A stretch of 64,000 bases of DNA from contig OY756967.1 of NCBI GenBank assembly GCA_963580455.1, positions 13,538,501 through 13,602,500 on the forward strand, read 5' to 3'. Position 1 is the first letter of the stretch. Every line of letters begins with the position of its first letter. Below the pieces are notes generated by a model. It ran no database searches. It was not told the origin of the DNA and was given only the letters and a program-made list of their open reading frames with translations. Shown piece by piece: positions 23,182 through 33,248 of this stretch. The DNA is from Euonymus europaeus (Eukaryota > Streptophyta > Magnoliopsida > Celastrales > Celastraceae). The translations under genes were made by a program, and so were the position numbers.

Positions 23182-23979
23182 GACAAAATCGTTAAAAGCT
23201 CCTCCATAGAGAGAGTTGAGCAACTTCGGACTATCAAAGTTGCTCGGTGTACACTTTTTATTGTTCTTTTATGTTAAATTTTACCAAAATGAGCTTCCAG
23301 GATTATTTCGATGCCAAAACACATCTTTCTATGACAAATGAACAAAACCGTTTAAAGCTCCTCCATAGGGAGAGTTGAGCAACTTCGGACTATCAAAGTT
23401 GCGCGGTGTACACTTTTTTTTGTTCTTTTATGTTAAATTTTACGAAAATGAGCTTCCAGGATTATTTCGATACCAAAACACCAACTTTCTATGACAATTG
23501 TACAAAACCATTAAAAGCTCCTCCATAGAGAGAGTTGAGCAACTTCGGACTATCGAAGTTGCTCGGTGTACAATTTTTATTGTTCTTCTACGTTAAATTT
23601 TACGAAAATTAGCTTCCAGGATTATTTCGATGCCAAAACACCAACTTTCTATGAAAAATGGACAAAACCGTTAAAAGTGCCTCCTTAGAGAGAGTTGAGC
23701 AACTTCGGACAATCAAAGTTGCTCGGTGTACACTTTTTATTGTTGTTTTATGTTAAATTTTACGAAAATGAGCCTCTAGGATTATTTCGATGCCAAAACA
23801 CATCTTTCTATGACAAATGGACAAAACCGTTTAAAGCTCCTCCATAGAGAGAGTTGAGCAACTTCGGACTATCAAAGTAGCTCAGTGTACACTTTTTATT
23901 GTTCTTCTACGTTGAATTTTACGAAAATGAGCTTCAAGGATTATTTCGATGCCAAAACAACAACTTTCTATGACAAATG
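23182..23979. repeat. Five monomers linking the 798-bp and 1599-bp blocks
   Basis: A TTACCAAAATG monomer, an O-like monomer with ACTTTTTTTTG (both matching 20147-20465), then N, M and Y repeating 22703-23181. The Y copy has AAAGTAGCTCAG, which breaks the long dyad. Confidence 0.7.
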
Positions 23980-24495
23980 GACAAAATCGTTAAAAGCTCC
24001 TCCATAGAGAGAGTTGAGCAACTTCGGACTATCAAAGTTGATCGGTGTACACTTTTTATTGTTTTTTTATGTTAAATTTTACGAAAATGAGCTTCCAGGA
24101 TTATTTCGATACCAAAATACCAACTTTCTATGACAAACGGACAATCCCGTTAAAAGCTCCTCCATAAAGAGAGTTGAGCAACTTCGGACTATCAATGTTG
24201 CTCGGTGTACACTTTTTATTGTTCTTCTACGTTAAATTTTACGAAAATTAGCTTCCAGGATTATTTCGATGCCAAAACACCAACTTTCTATGACAAATGG
24301 ACAAAACCGTTAAAAGCTCCTCCATAGAGAGAGTTGAGCAACTTCGGACTATCAAAGTTGCTCGGTGTACACTTTTTATTGTTCTTCTAAGTCAAATTTT
24401 ACGAGTATAAGCTTCCAAGATTATTTCGATACCAAAACACCAACTTTCTATGGTAAATGTACAAAACCTTTAAAAGCTCCTCCATAGAGAGAGTT

Positions 24496-24523
24496 GAGCA
24501 ACTTCGGACTATCAAAGTTGCTC
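24496..24523. repeat. Long dyad symmetry (9-bp arms, 10-nt spacer) in the reference monomer
   Basis: GAGCAACTT at 24496-24504 is the exact reverse complement of AAGTTGCTC at 24515-24523, with a 10-nt spacer. The element occurs intact in most subtypes and in weakened or shifted form in others, so it recurs several hundred times in the window. As single-stranded DNA or RNA it could fold into a 9-bp hairpin. Dyad-rich satellites have been proposed to form non-B DNA at centromeres; no such role has been shown for this sequence. Confidence 0.8.
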
Positions 24524-24524
24524 G

Positions 24525-24532
24525 GTGTACAC
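24525..24532. repeat. GTGTACAC palindrome in the reference monomer
   Basis: A perfect 8-bp palindrome lies one base after the right arm of the long dyad and is present in most monomers. In subtype A it becomes GTATACAC, which destroys the 8-bp palindrome but leaves the 6-bp palindrome GTATAC shifted by one base. No matching protein-binding site is known to me. Confidence 0.75.
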
Positions 24533-24555
24533 TTTTTATTGTTCTTCTACGTTAA

Positions 24556-24568
24556 ATTTTACGAAAAT
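24556..24568. repeat. ATTTT-ACG-AAAAT dyad in the reference monomer
   Basis: Arms of five bases around ACG form an AT-rich dyad. In the monomers that read GAAAATTAGC it lengthens to AATTTT-ACG-AAAATT, with six-base arms. K-type monomers lose one T from the left arm, and D- and I-type monomers read ACGAGTATAAG and lose the right arm. Confidence 0.7.
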
Positions 24569-25418
24569 GAGCTTCCAGGATTATTTCGATGCCAAAACAC
24601 CAACTTTCTATGACAAATGGACAAAATCTTTAAAAGCTCCTGCATAAAGAGAGTTGCGCAACGTCGGACTATCAAAGTTGCTCGGTGTACACCTTTTATT
24701 GTTCTTCTATATCAAATTTACGAAAATGAGCTTCTAGGATTATTTCGATGCCAAAACACGAACTTTCTATGACAAATAAACAAAATTGTTAAAAGCTCCT
24801 CCATAGAGAGAGTTGAGCAACTTCGGACTATCAAAGTTGCGCAGTGTACACTTTTTATTGTTCTTTTATGTTATCTTTTACGAAAATGATCTTCCAGGAT
24901 TATTTCGATGCCAAAACACCAACTTTCTATAACAAATGGACAAAACCGTTAAAAGTGCCTCCTTAGAGAGAGTTGAGCAACTTCGGACTATCAAAGTTTC
25001 TCGGTGTACACTTTTTATTGTTCTTCTACGTTAAATTTTACGAAAATGAGCTTCAAGGATTATTTCGATGCCAAAACAGCAACTTTCTATGACAAATGGA
25101 CAAAATCGTTAAAAGCTCCTCCATAGAGAGAGTTGAGCAACTTCGGACTATCAAAGTTGCTCGGTGTACACTTTTTACTGTTGTTTTATGTTAAATTTTA
25201 CAAAAATGAGGTTCCAGGATTATTTCGATACCAAAATACCAACTTTCTATGACAAATGGACAATACCGTTAAAAGCTCCTCCATAGAGAGAGTTGAGCAA
25301 CTTCGGACTATCAAAGTTGCTCGGTGTACACTTTTTATTGTTCTTCTACGTTAAATTTTACGAAAATTAGCTTCCAAGATTATTTCGATGCCAAAACACC
25401 AACTTTCTACGACAAATG

Positions 25419-25578
25419 GACAAAACCATTAAAAGCTCCTCCTTAGAGAGAGTTGAGCAACTTCGGACTATCAAAGTTGCTCGGTGTACACATTTTATTG
25501 TTCTGTTATGTTAAATTTTACGAAAATGAGCTACCAGGATTATTTAGATGCCAAAACACCAACTTTCTATGACAAATA
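25419..25578. repeat. Monomer subtype P, an H/M mosaic (exemplar)
   Basis: It has the ACACATTTTATTG and GAGCTACCAGG of H together with the CTCCTTAG, GTTCTGTTATG and TTTAGATGCC of M. Related copies start at 20946, 27018 and 32289, each followed by an AGACAAAACC monomer as after H. It looks like a fixed recombinant that was later amplified with its neighbours. Confidence 0.7.
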
Positions 25579-27177
25579 GACAAAACCGTTAAAAGCTCCT
25601 CCATAGAGAGAGTTGAGCAACTTCGGACTATCAAAGTTGATCGGTGTACACTTTTTATTGTTCTTTTATGTTAAATTTTACGAAAATGAGCTTCCAGGAT
25701 TATTTCGATACCAAAATACCAACTTTCTATGACAAACGGACAATCCCGTTAAAAGCTCCTCCATAAAGAGAGTTGAGCAACTTCGGACTATCAATGTTGC
25801 TCGGTGTACACTTTTTATTGTTCTTCTACGTTAAATTTTACGAAAATTAGCTTCCAGGATTATTTCGATGCCAAAACACCAACTTTCTATGACAAATGGA
25901 CAAAACCGTTAAAGGCTCCTCCATAGAGAGAGTTGAGCAACTTCGGACTATCAAAGTTCCTCGGTGTACACTTTTTATTGTTCTTCTAAGTCAAATTTTA
26001 CGAGTATAAGCTTCCAAGATTATTTCGATACCAAAACACCAACTTTCTATGGTAAATGTACAAAACCTTTAAAAGCTCCTCCATAGAGAGAGTTGAGCAA
26101 CTTCGGACTATCAAAGTTGCTCGGTGTACACTTTTTATTGTTCTTCTACGTTAAATTTTACGAAAATGAGCTTCCAGGATTATTTCGATGCCAAAACACC
26201 AACTTTCTATGACAAATGGACAAAATCTTTAAAAGCTCCTGCATAGAGAGAGTTGCGCAACGTCGGACTATCAAAGTTGCTCGGTGTACACCTTTTATTG
26301 TTCTTCTATATCAAATTTACGAAAATGAGCTTCTAGGATTATTTCGATGCCAAAACACGAACTTTCTAAGACAAATAAACAAAATTGTTAAAAGCTCCTT
26401 CATAGAGAGAGTTGAGCAACTTCGGACTATCAAAGTTGCGCAGTGTACACTTTTTATTGTTCTTTTATGTTATCTTTTACGAAAATGATCTTCCAGGATT
26501 ATTTCGATGCCAAAACACCAACTTTCTATGACAAATGGACAAAACCGTTAAAAGTGCCTCCTTAGAGAGAGTTGAGCAACTTCGGACTATCAAAGTTTCT
26601 CGGTGTACACTTTTTATTGTTCTTCTACGTTAAATTTTACGAAAATGAGCTTCAAGGATTATTTCGATGCCAAAACAGCAACTTTCTATGACAAATGAAC
26701 AAAATCGTTAAAAGCTCCTCCATAGAGAGAGTTGAGCAACTTCGGACTATCAAAGTTGCTCGGTGTACACTTTTTACTGTTGTTTTATGTTAAATTTTAC
26801 AAAAATGAGGTTCCAGGATTATTTCGATACCAAAATACCAACTTTCTATGACAAATGGACAATACCGTTAAAAGCTCCTCCATAGAAAGAGTTGAGCAAC
26901 TTCGGACTATCAAAGTTGCTCGGTGTACACTTTTTATTGTTCTTCTACGTTAAATTTTACGAAAATTAGCTTCCAAGATTATTTCGATGCCAAAACACCA
27001 ACTTTCTATGACAAATGGACAAAACCATTAAAAGCTCCTCCTTAGAGAGAGTTGAGCAACTTCGGACTATCAAAGTTGCTCTGTGTACACATTTTATTGT
27101 TCTGTTATGTTAAATTTTACGAAAATGAGCTACCAGGATTATTTAGATGCCAAAACACCAACTTTCTATGACAAATA

Positions 27178-27977
27178 GACAAAACCGTTAAAAGCTCCTC
27201 CATAGAGAGAGTTGAGCAACTTCGGACTATCAAAGTTTCTCGGTGTACACTTTATATTGTTCTACTAAGTCAAATTTTATGAGTATAAGCTTCCAAGATT
27301 ATTTCGATGCCAAAACATTAACTTTCCGTGACAAATGGACAAAACCGTTGAAAGCTCCTCCATAGAGAGAGTTGAACAACTTCGGACTATCAAAGTTGCT
27401 CGGTATACACTTTTTGTTGTTCTTCTATGTTAAATTTTACGAAAATGAGCTTCCAGGATTATTTCGATGCCAAAAAAAAAACTTTCTATGACAAATGGAC
27501 AAAATCGTTAAAAGCTCCCCCATAGAGAGAGTTGAGCAACTTCAGACTATCAAAGTTGCTCGGTGTACACTTTTTATTGTTCTTTTATGTTAAATTTTAC
27601 GAAAATGAGGTTCCAGGATTATTTCGATACCAAAATACCAACTTTCTATGATAAATGGACAATACCGTTAAAAGCTCCTCCATAAAGCGAGTTGAGCAAC
27701 TTCGGACTATCAAAGTTGCTCGGTGTACACTTTTTATTGTTCTTCTATGTTAAATTTTACGAAAATTAGCTTCCAAGATTATTTCGATGCCAAAATACCA
27801 ACTTTCTATGACAAATGGACAATACCGTTAAAAGCTCCTCCATAGAGAGAGTTGAGCAACTTCGGACTATCAAAGTTGCTCGGTGTACACATTTTATTGT
27901 TCTTTTTTGTTAAATTTTACGAAAATGAGCTACCAGGATTATTTCGATGCCAAAACACCAACTTTCTATGACAAATG
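27178..27977. repeat. Island of old-type monomers: I, A, B/F, G, H
   Basis: An I monomer (with TTATGAGTATAAG and CTTTCCGTG), A (27338) and the B/F, G and H members of the 5-mer cassette precede K at 27978. A ten-A run replaces ACACAAA in the A monomer. The same island returns at 32449-33248. Confidence 0.78.
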
Positions 27978-28136
27978 GACAAAACCGTTAAAAGCTCCTC
28001 CATAGAGAGAGTTGCGCAACGTCGGACTATCAAAGTTGCTCGGTGTACACCTTTTATTGTTCTTCTATATCAAATTTACGAAAATGAGCTTCTAGGATTA
28101 TTTCGATGCCAAAACACGAACTTTCTATGACAAATA

Positions 28137-28296
28137 AACAAAATCGTTAAAAGCTCCTCCATAGAGAGAGTTGAGCAGCTTCCGACTATCAAAGTTGCTC
28201 GGTGTACACTTTTTATTGTGCTTTTATGTTAAATTTTACGAAAATGAGCTTCCAGGATTATTTCGATACCAAAACACCAACTTTGTATGGCAAATG
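28137..28296. repeat. Monomer subtype O (exemplar)
   Basis: It follows K in the 27-36 kb block and carries AACAAAATCG, GAGCAGCTTC or GAGCAACTTC, GATACCAAAACACC and CTTTGTATGGCAAATG. The following N monomer therefore starts TACAAAACCATT. Confidence 0.72.
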
Positions 28297-28456
28297 TACA
28301 AAACCATTAAAAGCTCCTCCATAGAGAGAGTTGAGCAACTTCGGACTATCAAAGTTGCTCGGTGTACACTTTTTATTGTTCTTCTACGTTAAATTTTACG
28401 AAAATGAGCTTCCAGGATTATTTCGATGCCAAAACACCAACTTTCTATGACAAATG
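28297..28456. repeat. Monomer subtype N (exemplar)
   Basis: It begins TACAAAACCATT and is otherwise close to consensus, with CTTCTACG and CTTCCAGG. It follows O or L and is followed by a CTCCTTAG monomer (M or K). Confidence 0.72.
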
Positions 28457-28775
28457 TACAAAACCGTTAAAAGCTCCTCCTTAGAGAGAGTTGAGCAACT
28501 TCGGACTATCAAAGTTGCTCGGTGTACACCTTTTATTGTTCTTCTATATCAAATTTACGAAAATGAGCTTCTAGGATTATTTCGATGCCAAAACACGAAC
28601 TTTCTATGACAAATAAACAAAATCGTTAAAAGCTCCTCCATAGAGAGAGTTGAGCAGCTTCGGACTATCAAAGTTGCTCGGTGTACACTTTTTATTGTTC
28701 TTTTATGTTAAATTTTACGAAAAAGAGCTTCCAGGATTATTTCGATGCCAAAACACCAACTTTCTATGACAAATG

Positions 28776-28934
28776 GACAAAACCGTTAAAAGCTCCTCCT
28801 TAGAGAGAGTTGAGTAACTTCGGACAATCAAAGTTGCTCGGTGTACACTTTTTATTGTTCTGTTATGTTAAATTTTACGAAAATGAGCTTCCAGGACTAT
28901 TTAGATGCCAAAACACATCTTTCTATGACAAATG
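28776..28934. repeat. Monomer subtype M, 159 bp (exemplar)
   Basis: Diagnostic bases are CTCCTTAGAGAG, TTCGGACAATC, GTTCTGTTATG, ATTTAGATGCC and CACATCTTTC, one base shorter than CACCAACTTTC. It is normally followed by a Y monomer with GTTTAAAGC. Its 159-bp length is a multiple of three, so chance frames stay in phase across it. Confidence 0.78.
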
Positions 28935-31900
28935 GACAAAACCGTTAAAAGCTCCTCCATAGAGAGAGTTGAGCAACTTTGGACTATCAAAGTTGCTCGG
29001 TGTACACTTTTTATTGTTCTTCTATGTTAAATTTTACGAAAATGAGCTTCAAGGATTATTTCGATGCCAAAACAGCAACTTTCTATGACAAATGGACAAA
29101 ATCGTTAAAAGCTCCTTCATAGAGAGAATTGAGCAACTTCGGACTATCAAAGTTGCTCGGTGTACACTTTTTATTGTTCTTTTATGTTAAATTTTACGAA
29201 AATGAGCTTCCAGGATTATTTCGATACCAAAATACCAACTTTCTATGACAAATGGACAATACCGTCAAAAGCTCCTCCATAAAGAGAGTTGAGCAACTTC
29301 GGACTATCAAAGTTGCTCGGTGTACACATTTTATTGTTCTTCTACGTTAAATTTTACGAAAATTAGCTTCCAGGATTATTTCGATGCCAAAACACCAACT
29401 TTCTATGACAAATGGACAAAACCGTTAAAAGCTCCTCCATAGAGAGAGTTGCGCAACGTCGGACTATCAAAGTTGCTCGGTGTACACCTTTTATTGTTCT
29501 TCTATATCAAATTTACGAAAATGAGCTTCTAGGATTATTTCGATGCCAAAACACAAACTTTCTATGACAAATAAACAAAATCGTTAAAAGCTCCTCCATA
29601 GAGAGAGTTGAGCAGCTTCGGACTATCAAAGTTGCTCGGTGTACACTTTTTATTGTTCTTTTATGTTAAATTTTACGAAAATGAGCTTCCAGGATTATTT
29701 CGATACCAAAACACCAACTTTGTATGGAAAATGTACAAAACCATTAAAAGCTCCTCCATAGAGAGAGTTGAGCAACTTCGGACTATCAAAGTTGCTCGGT
29801 GTACACTTTTTATTGTTCTTCTACGTTAAATTTTACGAAAATGAGCTTCCAGGATTATTTCGATGCCAAAACACCAACTTTCTATGACAAATGTACAAAA
29901 CCGTTAAAAGCTCCTCCTTAGAGAGAGTTGAGCAACTTCGGACTATCAAAGTTGCTCGGTGTACACCTTTTATTGTTCTTCTATATCAAATTTACGAAAA
30001 TGAGCTTCTAGGATTATTTCGATGCCAAAACACGAACTTTCTATGACAAATAAACAAAATCGTTAAAAGCTCCTCCATAGAGAGAGTTGAGCAGCTTCGG
30101 ACTATCAAAGTTGCTCGGTGTACACTTTTTATTGTTCTTTTATGTTAAATTTTACGAAAATGAGCTTCCAGGATTATTTCGATGCCAAAACACCAACTTT
30201 CTATGATAAATGGACAAAACCGTTAAAAGCTCCTCCTTAGAGAGAGTTGAGTAACTTCGGACAATCAAAGTTGCTCGGTGTACACTTTTTATTGTTCTGT
30301 TATGTTAAATTTTACGAAAATGAGCTTCCAGGACTATTTAGATGCCAAAACACATCTTTCTATGACAAATGGACAAAACCGTTAAAAGCTCCTCCATAGA
30401 GAGAGTTGAGCAACTTTGGACTATCAAAGTTGCTCGGTGTACACTTTTTATTGTTCTTCTATGTTAAATTTTACGAAAATGAGCTTCAAGGATTATTTCG
30501 ATGCCAAAACAGCAACTTTCTATGACAAATGGACAAAATCGTTAAAAGCTCCTTCATAGAGAGAATTGAGCAACTTCGGACTATCAAAGTTGCTCGGTGT
30601 ACACTTTTTATTGTTCTTTTATGTTAAATTTTACGAAAATGAGCTTCCAGGATTATTTCGATACCAAAATACCAACTTTCTATGACAAATGGACAATACC
30701 GTTAAAAGCTCCTCCATAAAGAGAGTTGAGCAACTTCGGACTATCAAAGTTGCTCGGTGTACACATTTTATTGTTCTTCTACGTTAAATTTTACGAAAAT
30801 TAGCTTCCAGGATTATTTCGATGCCAAAACACCAACTTTCTATGACAAATGGACAAAACCGTTAAAAGCTCCTCCATAGAGAGAGTTGCGCAACGTCGGA
30901 CTATCAAAGTTGCTCGGTGTACACCTTTTATTGTTCTTCTATATCAAATTTACGAAAATGAGCTTCTAGGATTATTTCGATGCCAAAACACAAACTTTCT
31001 ATGACAAATAAACAAAATCGTTAAAAGCTCCTCCATAGAGAGAGTTGAGCAGCTTCGGACTATCAAAGTTGCTCGGTGTACACTTTTTATTGTTCTTTTA
31101 TGTTAAATTTTACGAAAATGAGCTTCCAGGATTATTTCGATACCAAAACACCAACTTTGTATGGCAAATGTACAAAACCATTAAAAGCTCCTCCATAGAG
31201 AGAGTTGAGCAACTTCGGACTATCAAAGTTGCTCGGCGTACACTTTTTATTGTTCTTCTACGTTAAATTTTACGAAAATTAGCTTCCAGGATTATTTCGA
31301 TGCCAAAACACCAACTTTCTATGACAAATGTACAAAACCGTGGAAAGCTCCTCCTTAGAGAGAGTTGAGCAACTTCGGACTATCAAAGTTGCTCGGTTTA
31401 CACCTTTTATTGTTCTTCTATATCAAATTTACGAAAATGAGCTTCTAGGATTATTTCGATGCCAAAACACGAACTTTCTATGACAAATAAACAAAATCGT
31501 TAAAAGCTCCTTCATAGAGAGAATTGAGCAACTTCGGACTATAAAAGTTGCTCGGTGTACACTTTTTATTGTTCTTTTATGTTAAATTTTACGAAAATGA
31601 GCTTCCAGGATTATTTCGATACCAAAATACCAACTTTCTATGACAAATGGACAATACCGTTAAAAGCTCCTCCATAAAGAGAGTTGAGCAACTTCGGACT
31701 ATCAAAGTTGCTCGGTGTACACTTTTTATTGTTCTTCTACGTTAAATTTTACGAAAATTAGCTTCCAGGATTATTTCGATGCCAAAACACCAACTTTCTA
31801 TGACAAATGGACAAAACCGTTAAAAGCTCCTCCATAGAGAGAGTTGCGCAACGTCGGACTATCAAAGTTGGTCGGTGTACACCTTTTATTGTTCTTCTAT

Positions 31901-33248
31901 ATCAAATTTACGAAAATGAGCTTCTAGGATTATTTCGATGCCAAAACACGAACTTTCTATGACAAATAAACAAAATCGTTAAAAGCTCCTCCATAGAGAG
32001 AGTTGAGCAACTTCGGACTATCAAAGTTGCTCGGTGTACACTTTTTATTGTTCTTTTACGTTAAATTTTACGAAAATGAGCTTCCAGGATTATTTCGATA
32101 CCAAAACACCAACTTTGTATGGCAAATGTACAAAACCATTAAAAGCTCCTCCATAGAGAGAGTTGAGCAACTTCGGACTATCAAAGTTGCTCGGTGTACA
32201 CTTTTTATTGTTCTTCTACGTTAAATTTTATGAAAATTAGCTTCCAGGATTATTTCGATGCCAAAACACCAGCTTTCTATGACAAATGGACAAAACCATT
32301 AAAAGCTCCTCCTTAGAGAGAGTTGAGCAACTTCGGACTATCAAAGTTGCTCGGTGTACACATTTTATTGTTCTGTTATGTTAAATTTTACGAAAATGAG
32401 CTACCAGGATTATTTAGATGCCAAAACACCAACTTTCTATGACAAATAGACAAAACCGTTAAAAGCTCCTCCATAGAGAGAGTTGAGCAACTTCGGACTA
32501 TCAAAGTTTCTCGGTGTACACTTTATATTGTTCTACTAAGTCAAATTTTATGAGTATAAGCTTCCAAGATTATTTCGATGCCAAAACATTAACTTTCCGT
32601 GACAAATGGACAAAACCGTTGAAAGCTCCTCCATAGAGAGAGTTGAACAACTTCGGACTATCAAAGTTGCTCGGTATACACTTTTTGTTGTTCTTCTATG
32701 TTAAATTTTACGAAAATGAGCTTCCAGGATTATTTCGATGCCAAAAAAAAAACTTTCTATGACAAATGGTCAAAATCGTTAAAAGCTCCCCCATAGAGAG
32801 AGTTGAGCAACTTCAGACTATCAAAGTTGCTCGGTGTACACTTTTTATTGTTCTTTTATGTTAAATTTTACGAAAATGAGGTTCCAGGATTATTTCGATA
32901 CCAAAATACCAACTTTCTATGATAAATGGACAATACCGTTAAAAGCTCCTCCATAAAGCGAGTTGAGCAACTTCGGACTATCAAAGTTGCTCGGTGTACA
33001 CTTTTTATTGTTCTTCTATGTTAAATTTTACGAAAATTAGCTTCCAAGATTATTTCGATGCCAAAATACCAATTTTCTATGACAAATGGACAATACCGTT
33101 AAAAGCTCCTCCATAGAGAGAGTTGAGCAACTTCGGACTATCAAAGTTGCTCGGTGTACACATTTTATTGTTCTTTTTTGTTAAATTTTACGAAAATGAG
33201 CTACCAGGATTATTTCGATGCCAAAACACCAACTTTCTATGACAAATG

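Larger units (their letters stand above)
24460..24619. repeat. Reference monomer close to the array consensus
   Basis: This 160-bp copy matches the majority base at almost all positions and serves as the coordinate frame used here (position 1 = 24460). It differs from the common form mainly at its first base and in ACCTTT for ACCGTT. It contains the CATAGAGAGAG tract, the long dyad (positions 37-64), the GTGTACAC palindrome (66-73), a T-rich stretch (74-90) and the ATTTT-ACG-AAAAT dyad (97-109). T-runs and A-runs spread along a unit near nucleosome size would suit regular nucleosome placement; that is inference. Confidence 0.85.
23980..27177. repeat. 1599-bp 10-mer duplicated in tandem
   Basis: Copy 1 is 23980-25578 and copy 2 is 25579-27177. 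Shared rare marks are GTTGATCGG, ACAAACGGACAATCCCG, GTTATCTTTTACG and ACTTTTTACTGTTG. The order is F-like, C, D-like, E-like, K, L, an E-like monomer preceded by GTGCCTCC, F, G and P. Differences are scattered single bases, for example CTTCTAAGAC in the second K. Confidence 0.82.
27978..33248. repeat. 5271-bp higher-order unit (33 monomers) with nested 1437- and 958-bp repeats
   Basis: K starts are at 27978, 28457, 29415, 29894, 30852, 31331 and 31810. The 9-mer K, O, N, K, O, M, Y, F-like, C-like (1437 bp) runs twice, 27978-29414 and 29415-30851. A shortened 6-monomer version (958 bp) follows at 30852-31809. K, O, N, P, I, A, B/F, G, H complete the unit. The next unit starts at 33249 with the same order. 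Confidence 0.84.

Noticed and set aside
27472..27481. Ten-A run as a poly(A) tail of a retroposed copy
   Set aside because: It sits at a fixed place inside a normal monomer, arises by substitutions of C, and array sequence continues on both sides.
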